In this document: positions 1 to 7,864 of the stretch, in pieces
Position numbering within the stretch: the first letter of the stretch is position 1
Layout: each line of letters starts with the position of its first letter
Assembly: GCA_002406015.1 (NCBI GenBank)
Contig: DHMX01000022.1
Span: 299,617 to 363,616 of the forward strand
DNA: 64,000 nucleotides
Source of the DNA: Lachnospiraceae bacterium UBA4631
GTDB lineage: Bacteria; Bacillota; Clostridia; Lachnospirales; Lachnospiraceae
Reading direction: 5' to 3'
Made by a program: the position numbers and the translations under genes
Notes under the pieces: model-generated
The model's database searches: none
What the model was told of the DNA's origin: nothing
What the model saw: the letters and a program-made list of their open reading frames with translations, nothing else

Positions 1-34
1 GTATTTACCCTTTATTTTTATGTATAATCTGCTC

Positions 35-70
35 TATGTGCATGCCCTGTTTTATGTGTATGCCCTGTGG
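35..70. repeat. Two-copy 18-bp tandem repeat
   Basis: Two adjacent 18-bp units (35-52 and 53-70) share TATGTG-ATGCCCTGT and differ at three positions. They lie in the AT-rich stretch just past the end of the CheV gene. No hairpin or T-tract makes this a clear terminator, and its function is unknown. Confidence 0.6.
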
Positions 71-125
71 TTTTATAATTTATATATTCCTATAACTACT
101 ATATACCCATATTACGTTTCATATA

Positions 126-1046
126 TTAGTCTTCTATTGTCTCCTCATAGCCGACCAGCTTATCAATAATATGTACCAGATTGCCAATCTCCGGCTTGGA
201 TACCTGTGCATTGGCACCCAGATATTCACCCTTGCGTCTCATTTCTTCGTTAATGAGGGATGAGAAAATAACGATTGGAATATTTTTCAGTTCATCATCC
301 TCCCGCATCAGCCTTACCAGACGATGACCATCCATAACCGGCATCTCAATATCCGTAATAAGCAGTTTGATTCCATATTGCACACCGTTATTCTTTTTCA
401 GGGTCATAATTGTATCCCATGCTTCCTGTCCGTTTGCCTTTAAAGTCAGATTCGTATATCCTGCACGTTCCAGTGCATCCCGAATCATGGTAGAAAGCAT
501 TGGTGAATCCTCTGCAACGATAATCGGAACATCGCTTCTCTTACGCTCGCCCAATTCATCCAGTTCCGAAACCCGAAGACTGGTTTCCGGACAAATATCC
601 TCTACAATCCGCTCAAAATCAAGGATTAAGATTAATTTCTCTCCGGTTTTAATAATACCGGTTGCCATACCTGTGCCATTTGCATTGACGGTAACATCCG
701 GCTTCACAATATCCTTCCATGATACCCGGTGAATTCCAAGTACCTGTTCTACACGAAATCCAATGTGCAGGTTATTAAAATTCGTTATAATCAGCATATC
801 GGTATTGCATTCTGTGTCATGCTCAAAGCCGAGAATTTCAAACAGATTCATAACTGTAATAATATCTCCTCTCGGCATAAACATTCCTTCTATGCATGGA
901 TGTGAATTTGGAATCGGGGTAATCGGCTGCATAGTCAGAATCTCTTTCACCTTTGCAACATTAATACCGTAATGATTTCCACCGACAATAAATTCTAATA
1001 TCTCAAGTTCATTTGTTCCGCTCTCTAATAATATTTTTGTTTCCAA
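126..1046 (-). CDS. cheV: CheV-type chemotaxis protein (CheW domain fused to receiver domain)
   Basis: The 306-residue protein has a CheW-like coupling domain at about residues 14-155 and a response-regulator receiver domain at about 173-300. The receiver keeps the acidic pair E179/D180, the phospho-acceptor D232 in 'LLITDIEMPVMDG' and K284 in 'VSKPE', so it should be phosphorylatable. CheV proteins couple chemoreceptors to CheA in the cytoplasm, and phosphorylation tunes adaptation. The start is a TTG preceded by GGGGAGG at a 7-base spacing; no in-frame ATG lies nearby. It begins 13 bases after the lipoprotein gene on the same strand, so the two probably share a transcript. No other chemotaxis gene is in the window, so its receptor partner cannot be inferred. 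Confidence 0.88.
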   Translation of the reverse strand: METKILLESGTNELEILEFIVGGNHYGINVAKVKEILTMQPITPIPNSHPCIEGMFMPRGDIITVMNLFEILGFEHDTECNTDMLIITNFNNLHIGFRVEQVLGIHRVSWKDIVKPDVTVNANGTGMATGIIKTGEKLILILDFERIVEDICPETSLRVSELDELGERKRSDVPIIVAEDSPMLSTMIRDALERAGYTNLTLKANGQEAWDTIMTLKKNNGVQYGIKLLITDIEMPVMDGHRLVRLMREDDELKNIPIVIFSSLINEEMRRKGEYLGANAQVSKPEIGNLVHIIDKLVGYEETIED

Positions 1047-1059
1047 TGTAACTCCTCCC

Positions 1060-1830
1060 CTACTGTATCTGTATTGTATTCTCCTGATTCTGATACATCA
1101 CCCTCAGATTCAGGGATTGAATATTATCAACCAGCCCGTCTGACATCTGGAATACCAGCACCGCAGATTGTTCCGTATCCGCCGGAACTACCGCTTTATA
1201 GGTTCCCAAATCATCCATTAATATTGTCAGCATCGGCTTTGCTGCCTTTGTTTCATTCAGCACCAATCGATAATCCAGACCAGAATCTAATAAATCCACC
1301 ATTTTGTCTTCATTTGTATTATTTATAATATCAAACTTCAGAACGACCAGCTTGTATCCCGGCTCTGCTTCCAGATAGATAAATGCTCCATCCTGATCTA
1401 AAGACGGATAACGGTCTAAAAACATACAACGATTGTATTGAACGGATATGCCTTCCAAGCCCACTATTGCGGCAATATCCGAAGTATTCCCGCTTACCGT
1501 GGGTACAACAGAATCATCCTCCGAAGAAGATGATTCTGTATTTTCTGTCGTGTCAGCATTTTGTTCTGTTTCTGTATCCGGAACGTCTTGCGTATCGGTT
1601 GCCGCCTCGGTGGTAGCTTCTGTCGCTTCCGTTGTTTCAGTTGCCTCGGTTGCTACATCCTCCTGCGTATCTTCCGATAACCGTTCCTGATAATTCACGT
1701 CATATTTTAATAATAAGTCTGCCGCATATTCTCCGATTATCCGCGTTTCCTGTTCGGTCAAATCCGTTCCGCAACCGGTCAATGCGAATGCCATCGTTGA
1801 TATTGCCAACAGACACCAAAGTTTCTTCAC
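1060..1830 (-). CDS. Secreted lipoprotein with acidic T/E-rich linker and C-terminal beta domain
   Basis: A 256-residue protein that opens with a lipoprotein signal peptide; the lipobox 'ALTGC' places the lipidated cysteine at residue 20. A low-complexity Thr/Glu/Ala-rich linker spans roughly 55-115. The last 130 residues look like a compact beta-sandwich ('YKLVVLKFDIINNTNEDK') of the kind found in DUF4352/DUF5067-type lipoproteins; this family match is by impression only. It should sit on the outer face of the membrane with the domain held away on the linker. The start is GTG, supported by GGGGAGG seven bases upstream. A strong promoter lies directly in front and cheV follows 13 bases later. 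The specific role is unknown. Confidence 0.8.
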   Translation of the reverse strand: MKKLWCLLAISTMAFALTGCGTDLTEQETRIIGEYAADLLLKYDVNYQERLSEDTQEDVATEATETTEATEATTEAATDTQDVPDTETEQNADTTENTESSSSEDDSVVPTVSGNTSDIAAIVGLEGISVQYNRCMFLDRYPSLDQDGAFIYLEAEPGYKLVVLKFDIINNTNEDKMVDLLDSGLDYRLVLNETKAAKPMLTILMDDLGTYKAVVPADTEQSAVLVFQMSDGLVDNIQSLNLRVMYQNQENTIQIQ

Positions 1831-1857
1831 AAAGACACCTCCCCTTTAGATAAGATA

Positions 1858-1886
1858 ATTCTAGCACATTTCCGGTTGTGCTTCAA
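1858..1886 (-). promoter_or_regulatory. Promoter of the lipoprotein-cheV pair
   Basis: On the minus strand TTGAAG (1881-1886) and TAGAAT (1858-1863) are 17 bases apart, with TGC directly before the -10 (extended -10). The -35 overlaps the last codon of the histidine kinase gene, so the lipoprotein-cheV pair can be transcribed independently of the two-component system. Confidence 0.65.
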
Positions 1887-3346
1887 GAAATATCCGTATC
1901 CAGATTGAAATAAAATTCCACGCCGTCCGGAACATTCCGGACTCCGTATGCCTTTCCATGTGCCTCCATAGCGGCTGCAACAATCGACAATCCGATACCG
2001 CTTCCGCCATATTCTCTGGTTCTCGCCTTGTCCACCTTATAAAACTTTATCCAGAGCTTATCCAATTCTTCCTCCGGTATATGATTGCCGGTATTAAAGA
2101 CTACGACCTGCAATTCCTTTTCCATCGGAACCAGACGGATAATAATATTCCCCTTCGGTGTAACATAATGAATTGCATTTGTTACATAATTGGTAACGAC
2201 TTCTTCAATCAAAAATTCATCTGCCCATACATAGACTGGTCCCTCCGCCTGAATCTCTAACTGAGCCTCTGCTTCTTCCCTTAAAATATCGGAAGCATGG
2301 CATACATTTTGAATCAGCTCTACAATATCAAAACGTGTCACCTGCACCTGACTTTGTCCAAATTCCAATTCATTTAAGGACAACAGCTTCTTTACCATAT
2401 TGTTCATTTTATTTGCTTCATCCATGATAACCTCACAATAAAACTGCTGACTCTCCGGGTCATCATTGATACTTTCTTTTAATCCCTCCGCATATCCCTG
2501 AATAAGTGCGATGGGTGTTTTAAGTTCATGAGAAACGTGCGATAAAAATTCCTTCCGCATTTCATCAATCTGAATCTTGTCCTCAATGTCATGGTGAAGC
2601 TCTGCATTTGCCGTTTTCAACTCAGAAATCGTTGTCTCCAGCTTTGCGGACAAACGATTCATGCTCTCTCCGAGTTCTCCGACCTCATCCTTGGATTTTA
2701 CCTTTACTCTGGCATCAAAATCCAAATTAGACATCCGTTTGGCAACCTCTGCCATGTCATGAATCGGCTTTGAGAAATATCGGCTGATGCAGGATATTAC
2801 AATTGCCGCCAGAACCATAATTGCAATGCTGAAATATAAGAATATCTGATTGGTGAATTTCGCACTGTTATTAACCGCATCCATAGAGGTACGGATTACA
2901 ATCATATAACCGTTACTCAGATACCCCGTCAAATCATAAAAACCGTTCTTCATCCGGTCATCCTGATGTTCCTCTATGATATAGGTATTATTCTCTGGAA
3001 TGAAATTCGGATTTTCCATCAGCTTTATCATGGAACTCAGACTGTCGAACATAGCCCCCTTTTCAGTTGTGGTTGAATAGATTTTGGTAGCTCCGTCACT
3101 GACAACAATAATTGCATTGCTCGGATTATTCAGTCCCTCAAAGCCTGCCTTTAACTCGTCATCCGTCCAATCACTGTTTGAAAACAGTTCATCTACCTGT
3201 TCATACAAATGCTCCAGATTGGACTCTGCCTTTGCCTCAAACCATATAAAAGAACCTCTGTGATACAACAGCCAGCTTCCTGCAATAATCAGTCCAATGA
3301 AAAAGATGGAAACGATTGTTAACTTAAACTGTATGGAATGTTTCAT
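1883..3346 (-). CDS. Membrane sensor histidine kinase (HAMP/HisKA type)
   Basis: A 487-residue sensor kinase. A membrane segment at about 8-28 and another at about 167-187 bracket a roughly 140-residue extracytoplasmic sensor region. A HAMP linker follows at about 190-240, then the dimerisation/phosphotransfer domain with the H-box 'SHVSHELKTPIAL' (His273), and an ATPase domain with an N-box near 380-390 and the glycine motif 'GGSGIGLSIV'. It would autophosphorylate on His273 and pass phosphate to the response regulator encoded immediately upstream, with which it overlaps by four bases (ATGA). Architecture resembles the VanS/PhoR class. The signal cannot be read from the sequence. Confidence 0.92.
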   Translation of the reverse strand: MKHSIQFKLTIVSIFFIGLIIAGSWLLYHRGSFIWFEAKAESNLEHLYEQVDELFSNSDWTDDELKAGFEGLNNPSNAIIVVSDGATKIYSTTTEKGAMFDSLSSMIKLMENPNFIPENNTYIIEEHQDDRMKNGFYDLTGYLSNGYMIVIRTSMDAVNNSAKFTNQIFLYFSIAIMVLAAIVISCISRYFSKPIHDMAEVAKRMSNLDFDARVKVKSKDEVGELGESMNRLSAKLETTISELKTANAELHHDIEDKIQIDEMRKEFLSHVSHELKTPIALIQGYAEGLKESINDDPESQQFYCEVIMDEANKMNNMVKKLLSLNELEFGQSQVQVTRFDIVELIQNVCHASDILREEAEAQLEIQAEGPVYVWADEFLIEEVVTNYVTNAIHYVTPKGNIIIRLVPMEKELQVVVFNTGNHIPEEELDKLWIKFYKVDKARTREYGGSGIGLSIVAAAMEAHGKAYGVRNVPDGVEFYFNLDTDIS

Positions 3347-4023
3347 GCCTGCACCTCGAATTTGTATCCCATGCCCCAGATTGTCTTAATGTATTCTCCC
3401 TTATCCTTTAGCTTGCTTCGCAATTTTTTCACATGGGTATCAATGGTTCTTGCATCGCCAAAATAGTCATAATTCCAGACATTATTCAGAATCTTTTCCC
3501 GTGATAAAGCAACTCCCTGATTCATGACAAAATAGTGAAGCAGTTCAAATTCCTTAAAGCTTAATTCTATCGGTTCTCCATCTATCTTCACCATATGGGC
3601 ATTGACATCCAGTTCAATACCGCCTGCCTGTATTACATCCTCCTGTATCAGACTGCTGGTTCTCCGCAAAACTGCCTCTACGCGTGCAACCAGAATCTTA
3701 GGGCTGAATGGTTTTGTAATGTATTCATCGATTCCAAGCTCATATCCCAGCAGTTCATCCCGCTCATCCGCCTTTGCAGTCAGCATAATAATCGGCACCT
3801 TTGAATACTGCCGAATCTCCCGGCAAACCTGCCAGCCGTCCATTTTAGGCATCATAACATCTAAAATCACAAGGGAAATGTCCTTATTATCAAAAAACAC
3901 ATCCAATGCTTCTTCTCCGTCTCCTGCCTCTACAACCTGAAAATCCTTATGTGTCAGAAAGTCCTTTACCAACTTTCGCATTCTGCTCTCGTCATCTACC
4001 ACCAGTATCTTAATCTGCTCCAT
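3343..4023 (-). CDS. OmpR/PhoB-family response regulator
   Basis: The 226-residue protein has an N-terminal receiver domain with D10/D11, phospho-acceptor D55 in 'LVILDVMMPKMDG' and K104 in 'YITKPF', followed by a winged-helix DNA-binding domain from about 128 that ends in the typical 'TIWGMGYKFE' motif. It is the cognate partner of the histidine kinase that starts within its stop codon. The gene is first in its transcript, with a candidate promoter about 30 bases upstream. Target genes are not evident. Confidence 0.93.
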   Translation of the reverse strand: MEQIKILVVDDESRMRKLVKDFLTHKDFQVVEAGDGEEALDVFFDNKDISLVILDVMMPKMDGWQVCREIRQYSKVPIIMLTAKADERDELLGYELGIDEYITKPFSPKILVARVEAVLRRTSSLIQEDVIQAGGIELDVNAHMVKIDGEPIELSFKEFELLHYFVMNQGVALSREKILNNVWNYDYFGDARTIDTHVKKLRSKLKDKGEYIKTIWGMGYKFEVQA

Positions 4024-4051
4024 ATACCTCTACCTCCAGCCGTTCCGTTTC

Positions 4052-4079
4052 TATATACAATAACAGAGGATTATGTTAA
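4052..4079 (-). promoter_or_regulatory. Candidate promoter of the two-component operon
   Basis: On the minus strand TTAACA (4074-4079) and TATATA (4052-4057) are separated by 16 bases, about 30 bases in front of the response-regulator start. The spacer is one base short of ideal. Confidence 0.45.
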
Positions 4080-4240
4080 ATCTGTGAATTTCAACTGTTT
4101 TTTTATATATTCGTTTGTGTTTGTATACTGCTTTACTTTTCTATGCAGTTTACTTTTTGTATATTACTTTCTGCATGTCAGCTTGTTTTCTTTGTACCGG
4201 CTTATTTTCTTTGTGTCGATTTAGTTTCTGTCATATTCCT

Positions 4241-4858
4241 TTATTTTTCTGTTTTCGAAGCCGGGGTATCTGTAGTGTCTCCGGTATCTGTAGAGTCTCC
4301 GTTCTCCGTTGAGATACCAAGCTCTGCTTCCTTTTCTTTTACAGCCTCTTCCCGCTTTGTCAATTCCTCTTCCCACGCAGAATATCGGTTCAGTATTTTA
4401 TTTTCGGTATTAATATATCCTACATTCGGATTCAAAATCGTTGCCACAATCATAGCCACAATTAATACAATACAGACACCCAGACCTATCTGATATTTTT
4501 TCTGATTGACAATCAATGACTGATTTTCATTTTGTAACTGCTCTACCTGCTCCCGCTGCTTTCTATCCGGTCCCCGCAAAGCATCTACCGGAACATACGG
4601 AAGCTTGTCATTATCCAGCTTCCGGTCATTTACCAGATATTCCCGAAATTCTCCCATGAACTGATACCCTACGGGAGTCTTAAATACTTTTTTCTCTGCC
4701 AGTCTGCAATAGAGCGTTTCTAATTCTGTCACATGCTCTAAGTTCATTTTTCCCTTTAAGGCATCAATATTATGCTGTTCCCGCTCTGCCAGTTGTGCAT
4801 CCCGTTCCAATGAAAAAGCATAGCTGCCGACGGTTCTTAATTCTTTGTCTTCCCCCAT
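4241..4858 (-). CDS. Single-pass membrane protein of unknown function
   Basis: A 205-residue protein I do not recognise. The first 90 residues are charged and mostly helical, followed by a Gln/Glu-rich stretch, one clear membrane segment at about residues 125-145 ('GVCIVLIVAMIVATIL'), and a charged helical tail that ends in repeated Asp/Thr residues. With no signal peptide, a large soluble part on each side of the membrane is likely. The ATG at 4858 is chosen because GGAGG lies eight bases upstream; a GTG nine bases earlier is possible. It appears monocistronic, with its own extended -10 promoter and a strong hairpin upstream. The 217 bases after its stop contain A-rich direct repeats (ACAAAGAAAA-AAGC twice) and no clear terminator. 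Confidence 0.7.
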   Translation of the reverse strand: MGEDKELRTVGSYAFSLERDAQLAEREQHNIDALKGKMNLEHVTELETLYCRLAEKKVFKTPVGYQFMGEFREYLVNDRKLDNDKLPYVPVDALRGPDRKQREQVEQLQNENQSLIVNQKKYQIGLGVCIVLIVAMIVATILNPNVGYINTENKILNRYSAWEEELTKREEAVKEKEAELGISTENGDSTDTGDTTDTPASKTEK

Positions 4859-4882
4859 CCTATACACCTCCGTTTATACATT

Positions 4883-4911
4883 TTTATACCACGATAAAAC
4901 ACTCTTTGGAA
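4883..4911 (-). promoter_or_regulatory. Candidate extended -10 promoter of the single-pass membrane protein gene
   Basis: On the minus strand TATAAA (4883-4888) is preceded by TGG (extended -10), with a weak -35 TTCCAA (4906-4911) at 17 bases. It lies 25 bases before the chosen start. Confidence 0.45.
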
Positions 4912-4984
4912 ATTTTATGCGATGATTAGTGTCCGTCAAATGCCGTCATGCAAGCATGCCGCATTTTTCTCGTCACTATAACAC

Positions 4985-5024
4985 AAACAGGGTGTTACAA
5001 ACCTTTCGTCTGAACACCCTGTTT
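4985..5024 (-). terminator. Hairpin terminator after the 5038-5622 lipoprotein gene
   Basis: A perfect 12-bp inverted repeat (AAACAGGGTGTT at 4985-4996 and its complement at 5013-5024) with a 16-base loop begins 14 bases after the lipoprotein stop. The following tract is only moderately T-rich (TGTGTT), so termination may be partial. Confidence 0.6.
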
Positions 5025-5037
5025 CTCAACCTGCTTA

Positions 5038-5622
5038 TTATTCTGCCTCTGTTGCAGCCTCTTCTGTACCCGCTTCACTGTCTGTTGCAGACGCATCGCT
5101 ATTATCATTTCCTGCACCTGCACCGTCATTTACCAATTCTATATTATGCTCAGAAGCAAGTGTCTGTAACTGTGATTCATAATCTGCAAATGCCTGTTCG
5201 GATTCCCGAATCAATGTATCTGCCTCATTCAACAAATCGGTATCACAGGCATTAATTGCCTCTACCACCTTATTCAATGCATCCAACTGTTTATTTGCAC
5301 CGGCTTCACAGGCAGCCTTTACCGTCTGAACTTCTTCTGTCTCAGGAGCTATTGCATCCAGCTTTGCCATATAATTCTGATATTTCGGAATAATGGAATC
5401 ATTTAAGGCAGTCAATAACTGCTGGGAATCTGCATCCGCTGAAGTAACATAGGTATTATATTCCGTAATTGCTTCCTGCTGTAAAACTTGAGCCTCTGTC
5501 ATATTATTTAGATAGGTGTATAAATCATCCTGAACCGCATCGGTCTTACCACAGGCAGTCATCGCAAGCATCACACCGGATAATAAAACTGTTGCAACTA
5601 ATTTTTTTATTGATTTCTTCAT
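5038..5622 (-). CDS. Small helical lipoprotein of unknown function
   Basis: A 194-residue predicted lipoprotein: a basic, hydrophobic signal peptide ends in the lipobox 'AMTAC', with the lipidated cysteine near residue 24. The mature part is Gln/Ala/Glu-rich and looks helical throughout (about 30-165), ending in an acidic, Ala/Glu/Ser-rich tail that is probably disordered. There are no catalytic motifs. GAGGA lies upstream of the ATG. A hairpin follows the gene, so it is probably transcribed alone. No function can be assigned. Confidence 0.72.
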   Translation of the reverse strand: MKKSIKKLVATVLLSGVMLAMTACGKTDAVQDDLYTYLNNMTEAQVLQQEAITEYNTYVTSADADSQQLLTALNDSIIPKYQNYMAKLDAIAPETEEVQTVKAACEAGANKQLDALNKVVEAINACDTDLLNEADTLIRESEQAFADYESQLQTLASEHNIELVNDGAGAGNDNSDASATDSEAGTEEAATEAE

Positions 5623-5734
5623 GGTTCATCCTCTGTATTCTATATATTATTAATTAACTTTATCATAGAATCCCGGATTTTGCAAGAGGCTCCCTTCCGT
5701 TGCTTTTTACTCCTGTTTCGTGTATGATGCACCG

Positions 5735-5757
5735 AAAAAACAGAGCAGATTGCTCTG
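5735..5757 (-). terminator. Intrinsic terminator after the BlaR1-like gene
   Basis: On the minus strand CAGAGCA and TGCTCTG form a 7-bp stem with a 3-base loop (5741-5757), followed directly by six T residues (complement of 5735-5740). It lies about 65 bases after the stop of the M56 protease gene and would end the BlaI/BlaR1 transcript. Confidence 0.85.
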
Positions 5758-5823
5758 CCCTGTCTTCTTTGCTTTAAATCATATGCTTATGTTCATTCAT
5801 TACCATTCCACATATATTGGAAA

Positions 5824-7200
5824 TTATCGGTACATACCAGAAACAGTAACCGTACTGCCGCTGGTATTGGCTACAAACACCCGATGATAACCAGTCTCTG
5901 TCAAATTAAACGTATGTGACATACTGGTCACAGCGTTTACATAATAAATATCTCCGCTTGGGCAAATCACACCGATTCGCACCCACTGACCTTCCGGATC
6001 AATAAAGGCAGACACCTCTATCGTTCCTCCTGACGTTTTATAAATAACCGCTGATTTCTTAACTGTCTCATTGTTCACAGTCCAGCTAAATGTTTTTGTA
6101 CTCCTAGTGTTATTTACTGTTGCAGTAGAATCATCCTCCTCAACGGTCATTCCATCGAACATAGACTCATCCCCTCTGTACTCCACTAAATCTTCTCCAG
6201 AGTTCATCTGCTCAGTTTCGTCTATCATCGTAGCTGTTCCCATATATAACGCAGTATTCAGTGCAGTCAATCCTCTTTCCGCACCAAACGCACATATCGA
6301 ATTTGCCATCAATATACCTGCTGTCATCAAAGCAAGCATTCCTTTGCTCAGTTTACTAGATTGTTTCTTATTCATACATTTTAACCTCCACTTGAACTCG
6401 TCTGCTCCGCTCTGCCAAGTTGAAGTAAAATTATGAGTTTCATCCGGTTCCTTCGGTATCATTGCACAGATTGTTTCATAGTAATCTGCTGCATTTATCC
6501 CTGCCTCACAGGTTCTTATATCACAGCTGGCTTCTGCCCATCTTTGATACTCTCTTGACAGCTTCCAAGTATACGGACTAAACCAGAACAAGGTTGTCAG
6601 TACCAAAAATGCCGGCTTCCAAAACACATCCTGCTGCTTATAATGTGTCAGCTCATGTGTCAGAATAACTTCCCATTGCTTTTCGTCTGTTATACTTTTT
6701 GGAACTACCACAACCGGATGCAGCCATCCGAATATGAACGGACTTTCTACTGCCATATGTGACACTCCGATAACTTTCTTTCTGATTTTTAGTTTCTGTC
6801 TGATTCTGTTCAGTTTTTCTTTGTATTTGCCATCAAGTTCTTTTTGATTCTTTTTAACTTTTTTCAAAAAACCGACATACATAACCGTATAAGAAACTGC
6901 ACACAGCAGGCATCCAAACGCCCACATGCCTAATAATGCCCAAGTACCATATCTCATCCATTTGCTTGCAACAAACAAAATCCCTTCGGTTCCGTCTATC
7001 AACACATGATATAATAATGTGATAATGAAACAGAGCGGAAATAAATATCCTGCCATTGTTACCTTTAAAAGCTGATAGCCTCGAACGATGCTGCCGCTTT
7101 CATAACACTTTTCCTTTATAAGATACCAGATACCTGTCCATGCAGTGCCAATCAGAAAAGTAAGACAAACTGCATATAATATTACACTACTTAAGTTCAT
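5824..7200 (-). CDS. BlaR1-like M56 membrane metalloprotease/sensor with non-penicillin-binding C-terminal domain
   Basis: A 458-residue protein with several N-terminal membrane segments (about 5-28, 44-65, 85-110) and a cytoplasmic zinc-protease region with HExxH at residues 182-186 ('THELTHYKQQD'). One more membrane segment ('MLALMTAGILMANSI') precedes an extracellular C-terminal part of about 150 residues. In BlaR1/MecR1, signal binding outside activates the protease, which leads to loss of the paired repressor. Here the outer part lacks the penicillin-binding motifs (SxxK, KTG) and instead looks like a small beta domain, so the signal is probably not a beta-lactam. It overlaps the repressor gene by 14 bases and has a weak ribosome site, which suggests translational coupling. 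Confidence 0.85.
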   Translation of the reverse strand: MNLSSVILYAVCLTFLIGTAWTGIWYLIKEKCYESGSIVRGYQLLKVTMAGYLFPLCFIITLLYHVLIDGTEGILFVASKWMRYGTWALLGMWAFGCLLCAVSYTVMYVGFLKKVKKNQKELDGKYKEKLNRIRQKLKIRKKVIGVSHMAVESPFIFGWLHPVVVVPKSITDEKQWEVILTHELTHYKQQDVFWKPAFLVLTTLFWFSPYTWKLSREYQRWAEASCDIRTCEAGINAADYYETICAMIPKEPDETHNFTSTWQSGADEFKWRLKCMNKKQSSKLSKGMLALMTAGILMANSICAFGAERGLTALNTALYMGTATMIDETEQMNSGEDLVEYRGDESMFDGMTVEEDDSTATVNNTRSTKTFSWTVNNETVKKSAVIYKTSGGTIEVSAFIDPEGQWVRIGVICPSGDIYYVNAVTSMSHTFNLTETGYHRVFVANTSGSTVTVSGMYR

Positions 7201-7564
7201 CGATAAGCTTTTGAATTTCCTCCCGTTCTTCTTTATTAACCTTCTTTAAGCTGAATAAAGCTGATATTAATTTAGAAGATGAACCGTCAAACCAGAAATC
7301 TTCTGCCTTTTTCAACTGACCATCCCGGTATTCCTGCTCATTTCTGGCTGCATAATAGAAGGTTACACCTCTGCGGTATGACTCCACAAAGCCCTTTTCC
7401 TTTAAATTCTTTAAGAATGTATAAACGGTTGTATCCTTATAATCCAATTCATAGGTTGATCTCAGCTTTGCCATAATTTCCTGACATGTAACAGGTTCAT
7501 TTGCATCCCATATACATTTCATAGTAATCAATTCACATTCCGATAATTCTGCACGTTCGTACAT
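7187..7564 (-). CDS. BlaI/MecI/CopY-family transcriptional repressor
   Basis: A 125-residue winged-helix protein of the BlaI/MecI/CopY family: the N-terminal DNA-binding region contains 'ELITMKCIWDANEPVTCQEI' and 'YTFLKNLKEKGFVE', followed by a helical dimerisation tail. Such repressors bind the promoter of their own operon and are removed when the co-encoded membrane protease is activated. The ATG at 7564 is chosen because GAGGAA lies six bases upstream; the in-frame TTG/ATG 24-33 bases earlier lack a ribosome site. It is the first gene of a two-gene operon with the M56 protein. The target beyond itself is unknown. Confidence 0.88.
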   Translation of the reverse strand: MYERAELSECELITMKCIWDANEPVTCQEIMAKLRSTYELDYKDTTVYTFLKNLKEKGFVESYRRGVTFYYAARNEQEYRDGQLKKAEDFWFDGSSSKLISALFSLKKVNKEEREEIQKLIDELK

Positions 7565-7613
7565 AATAAATTCCTCGCTTTCTCTCATGTTAAACAATAA
7601 ATACTTTTATTCA

Positions 7614-7642
7614 ATTTTATTCGACATTGCAGTTCTTGTCAA
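7614..7642 (-). promoter_or_regulatory. Strong promoter of the BlaI/BlaR1-like operon with possible operator
   Basis: On the minus strand a consensus TTGACA (7637-7642) and TAAAAT (7614-7619) are 17 bases apart. The spacer region contains an inverted GACA-N10-TGTC (7623-7640) that could be a repressor site. The operator is an inference; the promoter match is close to ideal. Confidence 0.7.
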
Positions 7643-7864
7643 CCAAATTCAATAAAAACCCATAAAAAGCTCAGAGTATTCCAACGTCCAAAAGGAATGC
7701 ACACATCTCCTCCTTATTCTATTTTATCTTTTGTTTATTTTGTTTCTTTATCTAGAGCTCTATGAGTTTATAATATCACTTCTTTTATTATTCGTCCATA
7801 CTTATTAATTCTTTTTTTGTATTTTTTTTACAAATATTTATGAATTTCCCGTTTAATTTAGCTG

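Noticed and set aside
4938..4968. Imperfect inverted repeat followed by five T residues on the plus strand
   Set aside because: It would terminate rightward transcription, but no rightward gene is near, and the stem has an internal mismatch loop. It may be a remnant or chance.
5824..7200. Beta-lactam resistance sensor BlaR1/MecR1 proper
   Set aside because: The C-terminal penicillin-binding domain is missing and no beta-lactamase or PBP2a gene is near.
7639..7704. A 21-codon reading (GTG start) with AAGGAGGAG just upstream, ahead of the BlaI promoter
   Set aside because: The ribosome site is too close to the possible starts and the reading runs into the -35 of the BlaI promoter; there is no evidence it is translated.
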